A stretch of 64,000 nucleotides of DNA from Sinisalibacter aestuarii (GCF_027923545.1 NZ_BROH01000002.1:124001-188000), one strand, 5' to 3'. Counted from the stretch's first letter, positions 55,031 through 63,756 are shown. The notes: generated by a model from the sequence alone, not told the origin. Made by a program: numbers and translations.

Positions 55031-56311
55031 ATGCATATCCTGCTCGGTCAGACACTCAGCTTCACCGCCGATCCGTTCAGGGTGCCGGTCGGGGAAGCTC
55101 TGCGCCACGAAAGCCGCGGCGCGGTGGCCATCGAGGCGGGCCGGATCGTGGCCGTTGGCCCGGCCGACGAGATCCGCGCCGCCCACCCGCAAGCGCCGGT
55201 CACCGATCATGGCCGGGCGCTGATCTCGCCCGGTTTCATCGACGCCCATGTGCATTACCCGCAAACGGCGATCATCGCCTCCTGGGGCAAGCGGCTGATC
55301 GACTGGCTGAACAGCTACACCTTCCCCGAAGAGGCGCGCTTTGGCGATCCAGCCCATGCCGCCGGGATCGCCGCGCTCTATTTCGACCTCACGCTCGCCA
55401 GCGGCACCACCACCACGGTGAGCTACGCCACGATCCACCCCGAAAGCGTGGACGCCTATTTTACCGAAGCGCAGCGGCGCGGGCTGCGGGCGCTGGCGGG
55501 CAAGACCTGCATGGACGAGAACGCCCCCGACAACCTGTCCGACACCGCGCAATCGGCCTATGACGATTCGAAGCGGCTGCTGGAAAAGTGGCATGGGGCC
55601 GACCGGCTTTCCTACGTCATCACCCCGCGCTTCGCCCCCACCTCCTCGCGCGAGCAACTCGCCGCGCTCGGCAGCCTCTGGGGCGAACATCCCGACGTGC
55701 TGATGCAGACCCATCTGAGCGAGCAGCACGAGGAAATCGCCTGGGTGCACGAGCTGTTTCCCGAGGCGCAGGATTACGTCGACGTCTACGACCGGTTCGG
55801 CCTGCTGCGCGAGGGCGCGCTGATGGGGCATGCCATCCACCTCTCGCCGCGAGAGCGGGCGCGGCTCAGGGAGGCGGGCGCGAGCCTGATCCATTGCCCG
55901 ACCTCGAACACCTTCATCGGCTCGGGGCTGTTCGACATGAACGGGCTGATGAACGAGGGCCAGCGCATCGGGCTGGCGACGGATACCGGCGGCGGCTCAT
56001 CATTTTCGATGCTGCGCACGATGGCGGCGGCCTATGAGGTGGCGCAATTGCGCGGCACGCCGCTGCATCCGGCGCAACTGTGGTGGCTGGCCACGGCGGG
56101 CTCGGCCCATGCGCTGCATCTGGGCGACCGGATCGGCACGCTCGCGCCGGGCTACGAGGCCGACCTGGCGGTGATCGACCTTGCCTCTTCCCCGGCCATT
56201 ACCCAGCGCGCGGCCCGCGCCGAAACGCTGTGGGAAGAGGTTTTCCCCACGATCATGATGGGCGACGACCGCGCGGTGGCGGCGACCTATGTGGCGGGCC
56301 GGCGGGTCTGA
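55031..56311 (+). CDS. guaD: guanine deaminase
   Basis: Converts guanine to xanthine; metal-dependent amidohydrolase of 426 residues. Metal-binding PGFIDAHVHYPQ at about residue 67, QTHLSEQHEEI, HAIHLSPRE, and the Asp in LATDTGGGSSFSM. The DTGGGSS block and PTSNTFIGSGLFD are GuaD-specific. It is convergent with the 8-oxoguanine deaminase gene; both feed purine salvage or breakdown. Confidence 0.95.
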   Translation: MHILLGQTLSFTADPFRVPVGEALRHESRGAVAIEAGRIVAVGPADEIRAAHPQAPVTDHGRALISPGFIDAHVHYPQTAIIASWGKRLIDWLNSYTFPEEARFGDPAHAAGIAALYFDLTLASGTTTTVSYATIHPESVDAYFTEAQRRGLRALAGKTCMDENAPDNLSDTAQSAYDDSKRLLEKWHGADRLSYVITPRFAPTSSREQLAALGSLWGEHPDVLMQTHLSEQHEEIAWVHELFPEAQDYVDVYDRFGLLREGALMGHAIHLSPRERARLREAGASLIHCPTSNTFIGSGLFDMNGLMNEGQRIGLATDTGGGSSFSMLRTMAAAYEVAQLRGTPLHPAQLWWLATAGSAHALHLGDRIGTLAPGYEADLAVIDLASSPAITQRAARAETLWEEVFPTIMMGDDRAVAATYVAGRRV

Positions 56312-56446
56312 GCCGCCAGGGCCACATGCCGGCCTGCCCCTCACTTTCCACACCCGACTGCCTTTACCATTTGGCAAGACAGAACCGGCGCGGCCCGGCG
56401 AAGCCAAAGCCAAAGCCAATATGTTGAAATAACTTAGCTTTATCGC

Positions 56447-56482
56447 AACACCAGGATTCTAGAATCCTAGAATCCTGGTGTT
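56447..56482. repeat. perfect CTAG-rich inverted repeat
   Basis: AACACCAGGATTCTAG (56447-56462) and CTAGAATCCTGGTGTT (56467-56482) are exact reverse complements around AATC. It contains three GANTC sites and two CTAG tetramers. It sits between two convergent deaminase genes. The 298-base gap holds nothing else I can call. Confidence 0.75.
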
Positions 56483-56609
56483 TGAGTGCCGGCCTTAGCA
56501 CCCCCGAAACCACCCGCCATCCACCGCTGCACGCATCGCTGTGAAGCGGCTGTCGCCATCATCGGGACCGGCCGGGCCTGCCGAGAGAGCCGGCGCCGGC
56601 CCGCGCCGG

Positions 56610-57941
56610 TCACCCCATCAGCGCCCGGGCCAGCCGGTTTTGCTGTTCGATCGCGCGCGGCAGGTCGATGGTGGCCATCCGGCCCTCGGCCACCACCCGG
56701 CGCCCCTCGACGAAGAGATCGCGCACCCGTGTCGGCCCGGCAAGCAGCAGCGCCGCCTTGTCCCAGCTTCCGGCGCTCTCCACGCCGGACACGTCCCACA
56801 GCGCGATATCCGCCCGCTTGCCCGGCGCGATCTGGCCCAGATCGTCGCGGCCCAGCACCTCGGCCCCACCGCGAGTGGCGATCCGGAGCGCCTCGCGCGC
56901 GCTCATCTTGTCGGCCCCGCCCGCGACGCGCTGGAGCAGCATCGCCTGGCGCGCTTCGGCCATGAGGTTGCCGGCATCGTTCGAGGCGGAGCCGTCCACC
57001 CCCAGCCCCACCTTCACGCCCGCATCGCGCATCTGGCGCACCGGAGCGATGCCCGAACCGAGACGGCAATTGGAACAGGGGCAATGGGCCACGCCGGTAT
57101 GGCTGCGGGCGAAAAGGTCGATCTCGGCGGCGTCGAGCTTCACCGCATGGGCATGCCAGACATCGGGGCCGGTCCAGCCCAGCTCCTCGGCATATTGCCC
57201 CGGCCGCATGCCGAACTGCGCCTCGGAATAGGCGATATCCTCGTCGTTCTCGGCGAGGTGGGTGTGCAGCATCACGCCCTTGTCGCGCGCCAGTAGGGCC
57301 GAGTCGCGCATCAGCTCGCGGCTCACCGAGAAGGGTGAACACGGCGCCAGCCCGACGCGGACCATCGCGCCTTCGGACGGGTCGTGAAACGCATCCACCA
57401 CCCGGATCGAATCCTTGAGAATATCGGCCTCGCGCTCCACCAGATTGTCGGGCGGCAGGCCGCCCGCGCTCTCGCCGATGCTCATCGAGCCGCGCGTCGG
57501 GTGAAAGCGCAGGCCCACCTCCGCCGCCGCGTCAATCGTATCGTCGAGCCGCGACCCGTTGGGGAAGAGGTAGAGGTGATCGGAGCTCATCGTGCAGCCC
57601 GACAGCGCCAGCTCGCTCAGCCCCACCAGCGCCGAGACGCGCATTTCCTCCGGGCCGAACCGCGCCCAGATCGGGTAGAGCGTTTGCAGCCATCCGAACA
57701 AGAGCGCATCCTGCCCGCCGGGCACGGCGCGGGTCAGCGTCTGGTAAAGGTGGTGGTGGGTGTTCACCAGGCCGGGGGTCACCACGCAACCGGCGGCGTT
57801 CAGCACCTCGCCGGTTGTGGCAAGCCCCTGCCCCACCGCCGCGATCACGCCATCGCGGATCAGCACGTCGGCACCAGACAGTTCGGTCATTGTGTCGTCC
57901 ATCGTCAGGACGGTTTCGGCATTGCGGATCAGGGTTTCCAT
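56610..57941 (-). CDS. 8-oxoguanine deaminase
   Basis: An amidohydrolase of 443 residues converting 8-oxoguanine to urate, a way to dispose of oxidised guanine. PGLVNTHHHLYQTLTRA binds metal, followed by QDALLFGWLQTLYPIWA (typical of this subgroup), HTHLAENDEDI and GVDGSASNDAGN with the catalytic Asp. Related enzymes include hydroxyatrazine hydrolases. Start at METLIRNA with AAGGAGA upstream. It is convergent with guaD. Confidence 0.92.
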   Translation of the reverse strand: METLIRNAETVLTMDDTMTELSGADVLIRDGVIAAVGQGLATTGEVLNAAGCVVTPGLVNTHHHLYQTLTRAVPGGQDALLFGWLQTLYPIWARFGPEEMRVSALVGLSELALSGCTMSSDHLYLFPNGSRLDDTIDAAAEVGLRFHPTRGSMSIGESAGGLPPDNLVEREADILKDSIRVVDAFHDPSEGAMVRVGLAPCSPFSVSRELMRDSALLARDKGVMLHTHLAENDEDIAYSEAQFGMRPGQYAEELGWTGPDVWHAHAVKLDAAEIDLFARSHTGVAHCPCSNCRLGSGIAPVRQMRDAGVKVGLGVDGSASNDAGNLMAEARQAMLLQRVAGGADKMSAREALRIATRGGAEVLGRDDLGQIAPGKRADIALWDVSGVESAGSWDKAALLLAGPTRVRDLFVEGRRVVAEGRMATIDLPRAIEQQNRLARALMG

Positions 57942-58099
57942 CGCGCGTCTCCTTCCGGCCCGTTTCGGAGACATGCTCGCCGGCTGCCAGAAAGGGCAAA
58001 GGACACAGCCGGCCCGGCCTGTCTAGCAAGGCGGGGCGTGCGGCGGCAAGCCTGTCCGATATCCCGGTTCCGCTCCGGCGCTTGCGTCGTGCGCCGCGC

Positions 58100-58906
58100 C
58101 TATTCCGCCCGCGAAAGCACCGCGAGGGCGGCGGCGTGGATCTGCGGGTTGGCCGCCGCCAGCACCCGCCCGCCATCCTTGGCCGGGCCGCCGCGCCAGT
58201 CGGTGACGATCCCGCCCGCCGCCTCGATCACCGCCATCGGCCCCTGAATGTCATAGGCCTGCAACCCGGCTTCGACCACGAGGTCCACCTGCCCGGCGGC
58301 AACCAGCGCATAGGCGTAGCAATCGAGCCCGTAACGGGTAAGCCGAACCCGGCCCGCGAGATCGTGGAAGGCGGCGCGCTCGGCGTCGCTGCCCACTTCC
58401 GGGAAGGTGGTGAACAGGATCGCCTCGTCAAGCCCGCGCGGGGGGCGCGTGGCGAGTGTGCTGCGCCCGCGCGGCCCCTCGCTCCAGGCCTCGCCAAAGC
58501 CGCCAACGAAGCGCTCGCCGATGAAGGGCTGGTCGATCACGCCGAGCACCGGCCCCTCTTCCCCGCCGACCGCGATCAGCACGCCCCAGGTGGGCGTGCC
58601 GGACAGGAAGGCGCGGGTGCCGTCCACCGGGTCGAGCACCCAGGTCAGACCGCTGCTGCCCGGCTGGTGGCCGTATTCTTCGCCAAGGATCGCGTCGTCT
58701 GGCCGCTGCGCGGCCAGCACCGCGCGCATGGCCTGCTCGGCTTCGCGGTCGGCGGCGGTGACCGGGTCGAAGCCCGCGGCATCCTTGTTGTCGGCCGCCA
58801 GCCCGTCGGCGCGGAAATGCGCAAGCGTCGGGCCCCGCGCGGCATCAGCCAGCGCGAGGGCGGTGTCGATCAGGTCAGACTTGGTTTGGAGGTCGATCTC
58901 GGTCAT
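58100..58906 (-). CDS. hisN: histidinol-phosphatase of the inositol monophosphatase family
   Basis: Last-but-one step of histidine synthesis: removes phosphate from histidinol phosphate. The protein has 268 residues. FDPVTAADREAEQAMR at about residue 45, the metal motif WVLDPVDGTRAFLSGTPTWG, and later GLDCYAYALVAAGQVDLVVEAGLQAYD. GTRAF-SG is the HisN variant of the family, whereas inositol phosphatases have GT-NF. Monocistronic, downstream of an XRE gene. Confidence 0.9.
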   Translation of the reverse strand: MTEIDLQTKSDLIDTALALADAARGPTLAHFRADGLAADNKDAAGFDPVTAADREAEQAMRAVLAAQRPDDAILGEEYGHQPGSSGLTWVLDPVDGTRAFLSGTPTWGVLIAVGGEEGPVLGVIDQPFIGERFVGGFGEAWSEGPRGRSTLATRPPRGLDEAILFTTFPEVGSDAERAAFHDLAGRVRLTRYGLDCYAYALVAAGQVDLVVEAGLQAYDIQGPMAVIEAAGGIVTDWRGGPAKDGGRVLAAANPQIHAAALAVLSRAE

Positions 58907-58957
58907 GGCACCGCCGGGGCTGCATCCCCCCGGCGGTAGCCCGTGGGCCTCAGCCCG

Positions 58958-59326
58958 TCAAGCCGCGTCGGACAGCACCCGGGCCAGTTCAAACAGCCGG
59001 CGGCGCTGGTTTTCGGGGATGGCATAGTAGGAGCGCACCAGTTCCAGCGCTTCCTTGTCGGCGAGGATATCGCTCGGCAGGGTGGTTTCGCTGGCCTCGG
59101 CGCCGCCGCCTTCAAGCCCCTCGAAAAAGAAGTCGATCGGCACCTGCAGCGCTTCGGAGATGTCCCACAGGCGAGACGCGCTCACCCGGTTCATGCCCGT
59201 TTCGTATTTCTGAATCTGCTGGAACTTGATCCCGACACGCTCGGCGAGTTGTTGCTGAGTCATCCCGACCATCCACCGGCGATGGCGAATTCGCTTGCCT
59301 ACGTGAACATCCACAGGGTGTTTCAT
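58958..59326 (-). CDS. XRE-family regulator (PraR/PhrR-like)
   Basis: A 122-residue DNA-binding protein with HTH_3 at about residues 8-65 (RIRHRRWMVGMTQQQLAERVGIKFQQIQKYETGMNRVSASRLWDISEAL). The rest is helical. The pattern DVHVGKRIRHRR...FQQIQKYE is that of rhizobial PraR/PhrR and related alphaproteobacterial regulators, linked to surface attachment and biofilm in rhizobia. AAGGAGAG lies before the ATG. The gap of 364 bases upstream is AT-rich. Confidence 0.9.
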   Translation of the reverse strand: MKHPVDVHVGKRIRHRRWMVGMTQQQLAERVGIKFQQIQKYETGMNRVSASRLWDISEALQVPIDFFFEGLEGGGAEASETTLPSDILADKEALELVRSYYAIPENQRRRLFELARVLSDAA

Positions 59327-59690
59327 GCAGTACTCTCCTTACGCGATATTCCAATACAATCCAAAGACCACGGCGTGTGCCCACACCACAACCTGTCTTT
59401 TTGGTCAGAAATTGACGCGATTGGGCTGGTCTTACTTTTGTTATTTTATTTCAATTAGTTACTGGCAAATCTGCAGGGCAGAGTCAAAATCGTTACCGGA
59501 TCAAGATACCCGCTAAACGTGTTTGATGCAAGGATTTGCAATTTGCAAAAATATCGACCATACGCAGCGGATTACAATTTATACGTGTATTTCATCAAAA
59601 TATACGATTGGCGAATCCAACCCTGTCAACGGAAATTCCACCCTCGCCCCCCGTGCCGACCCCGGCTATGGTCGCGCGGAGGAGACCGAG
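59327..59690. other. 364-base AT-rich divergent gap
   Basis: The region between the XRE and quinone oxidoreductase genes has much higher AT content than the window. It contains a TTTGCAA-T-TTGCAAA palindrome, two nearby TATACG direct repeats (around 59580-59610), and no convincing gene. The plus-strand frames running through it are composed of non-conserved residues. It may hold promoters and operators for both genes or a small RNA. Confidence 0.5.
59535..59549. promoter_or_regulatory. TTTGCAA-T-TTGCAAA palindrome upstream of quinone oxidoreductase
   Basis: Perfect 7-base arms around one T. ScfR/PccR-type regulators of short-chain fatty-acid genes in this order bind TTTGCAA pairs, though with 4-6 base spacing. 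The exact regulator here is unknown. Confidence 0.4.
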
Positions 59691-60665
59691 ATGAAAGCTT
59701 ACCAGATCCGCGCAGAGGGCGCAGCACCCCGGTTGGACGAGGTCTATCCGCCCCGGCCCGGGCCGGGCGAGGTGCTGGTCGGGATCGCCGCGGCGGGGCT
59801 GAATTTCGCCGATCTGCTGATGGTCAAAGGGCAATACCAGAAAAAGCCCGCCCTGCCCTTCACGCTCGGGATGGAGGCCGCTGGCACCGTTATCGCGCTC
59901 GGGCCGGAGACCGAGGGGCCGCCCCCCGGCACGCGGGTGGTGGCCGTGGGCGGCCATGGCGGGCTGGCCGAAATGGGTGTGTTCCCCGCCGCAGGCTGCA
60001 CGCCGATCCCCGATGCAATGCCCTTCGACCACGCCGCCGGCTTTCCCATCGCCTATGGCACCAGTCATATCGGCCTCGCCCGGCGGGCGCGGCTGAAACC
60101 GGGCGAAACCCTGCTCGTGCTCGGTGCGGCGGGCGGCGTCGGCCTGACCGCCGTCGAGATCGGCAAGCTCATGGGCGCGCGGGTGATCGCCTGCGCGCGC
60201 GGCGCCGACAAGCTCGCCATCTGCAAGGCCGCCGGCGCCGATCACCTGATCGACAGCGACAGCCAGGACATCCGCGAGGCGGTGAAGGCGCTCGGCGGGG
60301 CCGATGTGGTCTACGATCCGGTCGGCGGCGACCAGTTCACCGCCGCGATGCGGGCCACCAAACCGGAGGGGCGCATCCTGGTCGTCGGCTTCGCCTCGGG
60401 CGAGGTGCCGCAGATTCCCGCCAATCACCTGCTGGTCAAGAATATCGACGTGATCGGCTATTGGTGGGGCGGCTATACCGGCTTCAATCCCGCCGCGATC
60501 CGCGAGAGCATGGGCCAGCTCCTCGCCTGGTACGAGGCGGGCCAGCTCTCGCCGCATGTCAGCCACCGCCTGCCGCTGGAGCGCGCCGGCGAGGCTTACG
60601 ACCTGCTGCGCTCGCGCGCATCGACCGGCAAGGTGGTGGTGACGATCGGCGCTCAGCCGGAATAG
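59691..60665 (+). CDS. NADPH:quinone oxidoreductase family protein
   Basis: A 324-residue MDR (medium-chain dehydrogenase) protein without zinc ligands. LNFADLLMVKGQYQKKPALPFTLGMEAAGTV is the family N-domain, and VLGAAGGVGLTAVEIGKLMGARVIACA the NADPH-binding motif. The ending NIDVIGYWWGGYTGFNPAAI is typical of quinone reductases. Its 3' end overlaps the convergent LysR gene by 13 bases. Start at MKAYQIRA, preceded by GGAGG-type sequence. Confidence 0.93.
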   Translation: MKAYQIRAEGAAPRLDEVYPPRPGPGEVLVGIAAAGLNFADLLMVKGQYQKKPALPFTLGMEAAGTVIALGPETEGPPPGTRVVAVGGHGGLAEMGVFPAAGCTPIPDAMPFDHAAGFPIAYGTSHIGLARRARLKPGETLLVLGAAGGVGLTAVEIGKLMGARVIACARGADKLAICKAAGADHLIDSDSQDIREAVKALGGADVVYDPVGGDQFTAAMRATKPEGRILVVGFASGEVPQIPANHLLVKNIDVIGYWWGGYTGFNPAAIRESMGQLLAWYEAGQLSPHVSHRLPLERAGEAYDLLRSRASTGKVVVTIGAQPE

Positions 60666-61504
60666 GCCTGCCGCAGCTTCGCCACCAAAGCCTGCTCGGC
60701 CTGCCCGCGCAACGTGTCGGCAACGTAGATATTGACCCCCATCGTGCCGAGATCGGGCAGCGCGCCGCCATGGTCGATCTGCTCCAGCGTGGCCGGCACC
60801 GTGCCCTCCAGCAGCGCGTGGACGGCAAGATCGGCGGCGCAGCTCACCTCGATGGTGCGGCTCATCTCCGAGGTCACCGCGACCTCCCATTCGATCGCCG
60901 ACGCATCCAGCGCCGCCTCGACATCGCGCCGGAAGATGTTGCGGGTCTCGAAGGCCAGCCGCAACGGGCGCTGGCGCCAGGCCTGCCCGCCGGGCGCGCC
61001 GACCCAGACCAGCGGGCGCGAACTCAGCCTGCGCCCGCCCGCATCCACCTCGTTCTCGGTGGTCAGGATCACATCGCAATCGCCACGGGCGAACATCTCC
61101 TTGAGCCGCCGCGTGTAGGACGAGACCAGCGTGACCTTCATCCGCGGGAATTCGGCGTGGAACCGTTGCAGCACCGGCGGCAGCGCCGGATAGACCACAT
61201 CGTTGGGCACCCCGAGCACAACCTCGCCTTCGAAGGCCGCAGAGGTGAAGCGATGCCAGACCTCGTCATTCAGCGCCAGCATCCGGCGGGCATAGCCGAG
61301 AAGCTGCTCGCCATCCGCCGTCAGCACCACGCCCCGCCCCGCGCGGTCGAACAGGGCGCGGCCCAGCGCCTCTTCCAGCCGCTTGATCTGCATCGACACC
61401 GCCGATTGCGTGAGGTGCAGAAGCCCGGCCGCACGGGTGACGCCCCCCACCTCGGCGACGGTGGCGAAGGCCCGCAGGGCTGTCAGATCAAGGTTGTGCG
61501 CCAT
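60653..61504 (-). CDS. LysR-family transcriptional regulator
   Basis: A 283-residue LTTR. The HTH is at residues about 5-65 (LDLTALRAFATVAEVGGVTRAAGLLHLTQSAVSMQIKRLEEALG). The substrate-binding domain is from about 92 (LGVPNDVVYPALPPVL). The end resembles LrhA/PecT types. Divergent from DUF1127; its operator may be in the 120-base gap that includes TTAGCTAATAATCATTC near 61520. Confidence 0.92.
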   Translation of the reverse strand: MAHNLDLTALRAFATVAEVGGVTRAAGLLHLTQSAVSMQIKRLEEALGRALFDRAGRGVVLTADGEQLLGYARRMLALNDEVWHRFTSAAFEGEVVLGVPNDVVYPALPPVLQRFHAEFPRMKVTLVSSYTRRLKEMFARGDCDVILTTENEVDAGGRRLSSRPLVWVGAPGGQAWRQRPLRLAFETRNIFRRDVEAALDASAIEWEVAVTSEMSRTIEVSCAADLAVHALLEGTVPATLEQIDHGGALPDLGTMGVNIYVADTLRGQAEQALVAKLRQAYSG

Positions 61505-61627
61505 ATCAAGATTCGTGATGTGTTAGCTAATAATCATTCATTTTTATCATGGCGCATCTCTCCCTACATAGCAACCGGGAGGGGCGCCAACGCACACACC
61601 TCCAACCAATGAGGCCAGGAGTTCGCC

Positions 61628-61837
61628 ATGCATACGATGACCGCCACGCATCACATCCGCCACCGCAATGCCCGCCGGTGGCTCAGCCCGCTCACCTGGA
61701 TCAAGACGGCCGTCAAGACCCATCGGCAGCGCCTGCGCCTGGAAGATCTCGACGCGCATATGCTTGAAGACATCGGCATCGACCGCGCCACCGCCAGACG
61801 CGAGGCCCGCCGTCCGTTCTGGGATCTGCCGCGCTGA
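61628..61837 (+). CDS. DUF1127 domain protein
   Basis: A 69-residue basic protein. The C-terminal half RLRLEDLDAHMLEDIGIDRATARREARRPFWD is the DUF1127 (YjiS-like) signature. In relatives such proteins affect phosphate metabolism and sRNA-dependent growth. AGGAG sits six bases from the ATG. Divergent from LysR, so it could be its target. Confidence 0.9.
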   Translation: MHTMTATHHIRHRNARRWLSPLTWIKTAVKTHRQRLRLEDLDAHMLEDIGIDRATARREARRPFWDLPR

Positions 61838-61894
61838 CAGGCGTCCGGCGCCGTTCACACAAACGTGTCCACCGCAGGTTTCGCCAAGCAACGC

Positions 61895-61926
61895 CTTGAA
61901 ATGAACACCTCTCTGGCCGATATTTG
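61895..61926 (+). promoter_or_regulatory. RpoH-like promoter of Bax1-I gene
   Basis: CTTG at 61895 then 18 bases then CCGATATTTG, matching the alphaproteobacterial RpoH form CTTG-N17/18-CyTATnTnnG with one mismatch. It lies about 60 bases ahead of the gene. A sigma70 reading (TTGAAA-N17-GATATT) also fits, so this is not certain. Confidence 0.45.
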
Positions 61927-61987
61927 CATCTGAAACGGTGCCGCTTCCGGCCCGTTACGCAATTTGGCTTTCAGGAGGCTGACACAG

Positions 61988-62725
61988 ATGGCTGATTTGA
62001 AGACGATGCGGACGGCCGCAGGCGCCCGCACCGCCCAGATCGACGAGGGGCTTCGCGCCCATATGAACAAGGTCTACGGCACCATGTCCGTGGGCCTGCT
62101 GATGACTGCGCTGGTGGCCTGGGCCTTCGGCTCGTCGCCGGCGCTGATGTCGATCCTCTACAACCTCGACACCGGCTCGCCGAACATCCTCGGCTGGATC
62201 GTCATGTTCCTGCCGCTGATCATGGTTTTCGCCTTCGGCGCAGCGATCAACCGGCTCTCCGCCGCCGGCGCGCAGCTTTATTTCTACGTCTACGCGGCCA
62301 TCATGGGCCTGTCGCTGTCGTGGATTTTCATGGCCTTCACCGGCATTTCCATCGCCCAGACCTTCCTGGTCACCGCGATCGCCTTTGCCGGGCTGAGCCT
62401 TTACGGTTACACCACCAAGCGCGATATCTCGGGCTGGGGCGCGTTCCTGATCATGGGCCTGATCGGCATCATCGTCGCCTCGATCGTCAACATCTTCCTC
62501 GGCAGCCCGGCGCTGCACTTCGCGATCTCGGTGATCGGCGTGCTGATCTTCGCGGGCCTCACCGCCTATGACACGCAGAAGCTGAAGAACGACTATATCC
62601 AGCACGCCCATGCGATGGACGGCGAATGGCTGGCCAAGTCGGCGATCCTCGGCGCGCTGAACCTGTATCTGGATTTCGTGAACCTGTTCATGTTCCTGCT
62701 CCAGTTCCTCGGCAATCGCGAGTAA
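61988..62725 (+). CDS. Bax inhibitor-1/YccA family membrane protein
   Basis: A 245-residue protein with seven helices. MNKVYGTMSVGLLMTALVAW begins the family fold, and VLIFAGLTAYDTQKLKNDY is the signature end motif; the Asp pair near the C-terminus forms the pH-sensitive latch in BsYetJ. In bacteria the family includes calcium-leak channels and FtsH-modulating YccA. AGGAGGC precedes ATG. An RpoH-like promoter would fit an FtsH link. Confidence 0.92.
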   Translation: MADLKTMRTAAGARTAQIDEGLRAHMNKVYGTMSVGLLMTALVAWAFGSSPALMSILYNLDTGSPNILGWIVMFLPLIMVFAFGAAINRLSAAGAQLYFYVYAAIMGLSLSWIFMAFTGISIAQTFLVTAIAFAGLSLYGYTTKRDISGWGAFLIMGLIGIIVASIVNIFLGSPALHFAISVIGVLIFAGLTAYDTQKLKNDYIQHAHAMDGEWLAKSAILGALNLYLDFVNLFMFLLQFLGNRE

Positions 62726-62747
62726 CCGGGCGCGCAAACACGGTGCG

Positions 62748-62774
62748 GGGCCGGTCCTTTGGGCCGGCCCTTTT
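62748..62774 (+). terminator. rho-independent terminator after the Bax1-I gene
   Basis: GGGCCGGTCC and GGGCCGGCCC pair across a TTT loop (ten base pairs, one wobble), then TTTT. It ends just seven bases ahead of the next ATG. Confidence 0.8.
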
Positions 62775-62780
62775 CGTATC

Positions 62781-63494
62781 ATGGCCTTTGACACCGCCCT
62801 CAAGCTCGCTCTCGCCCCCCTGCTCGTTGCGCAGGGTGTTGGCGTGCGGCGGCGCGCGTTGGTGCTGCCCGAGCCCAGCGGCCCCCGCAGCGGCGAATTG
62901 GGCGACGGCCCGCCGTTGAGCCTGCTGATCCTCGGCGACAGCTCGGCCGCCGGTGTCGGTGCGCCAACGCAAGGCGAGGCGCTTGCCGGCCAGCTCACCG
63001 CCCGCCTTGCTTCCCATCACCGGGTGCGCTGGCGGCTGGTGGCACGCAGTGGCGACACCACTGCCAACGCCCTGGCCCGGCTGCAGAACATTCCTGCCGA
63101 ACCCTTCGACCTCGCCGTCATTGCGCTTGGCGTGAATGACGTGACCCACAGCGTGCCGCTCGCCCGCTGGCTCGCCCGGCAGGCCGAGCTGCGCGCCCGC
63201 CTCACCGAGCGCTTCGCGGTGCGCCATATTATCCAGTCCGGCCTGCCGCCCATGGGCGCCTTCCCGGCCCTGCCGCAGCCGCTGCGCGCGGTGATGGGCC
63301 TCACCGCGAGGCGTTTCGATGCGGCGCTGGCGGGCACACTGGCAGACCTGCCCGACGCCGCGCATCTGCGCTTCAACCTGCCGCTGACCCGCGATCTGAT
63401 GGCGCCGGACGGATTTCACCCTTCGCCCGCCGGTTATGCGCTCTGGGCCGAGACCCTCGCCCCCGCGCTCCGTGCCGCCGCCCTGGCCGGCTGA
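62781..63494 (+). CDS. SGNH/GDSL-type hydrolase
   Basis: A 237-residue esterase/lipase-fold protein. Block I is LLILGDSSAAGVGAPTQG with catalytic Ser, block III ALGVNDVTH (Asn), block V DGFHPSPAGYALWAE with the Asp and His. The N-terminus (about residues 1-20) is hydrophobic and could be a membrane anchor. The start codon overlaps the end of the preceding terminator region, so there is little leader. Substrate unknown. Confidence 0.88.
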   Translation: MAFDTALKLALAPLLVAQGVGVRRRALVLPEPSGPRSGELGDGPPLSLLILGDSSAAGVGAPTQGEALAGQLTARLASHHRVRWRLVARSGDTTANALARLQNIPAEPFDLAVIALGVNDVTHSVPLARWLARQAELRARLTERFAVRHIIQSGLPPMGAFPALPQPLRAVMGLTARRFDAALAGTLADLPDAAHLRFNLPLTRDLMAPDGFHPSPAGYALWAETLAPALRAAALAG

Positions 63495-63588
63495 CCGGCA
63501 CCGTTGCGCCGTGGTTTTTTCCCCCACCTGCCCAGTTACCGCCGCATTCCCGCGCTAATCTACCTGAAGATGAACAACAGGAGTGCAC

Positions 63589-63735
63589 ATGCAACACGTG
63601 ATCTCATCCCTCGTTGAACGCCCGATTCTCACGCTTGGGTTGGGCGCGTTCCTGTCCGGGGTGGCCCTGTTTTACCTTGTCATGCAGCGCACCCGGAAAA
63701 ATCGGATCGAACGCGCCCGCCGCGGCGAAGCCTGA
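63589..63735 (+). CDS. 48-aa single-span membrane protein
   Basis: The frame encodes a short protein: a polar N-terminus (MQHVISSLVERP), one membrane span (about residues 13-33, ILTLGLGAFLSGVALFYLVM) and a basic tail (RTRKNRIERARRGEA). GGAG is five bases before the ATG and a bidirectional terminator follows. Topology with a cytoplasmic basic tail is expected. No function is known. Confidence 0.7.
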   Translation: MQHVISSLVERPILTLGLGAFLSGVALFYLVMQRTRKNRIERARRGEA

Positions 63736-63756
63736 GCAGGCGGGAATCGCACACGC

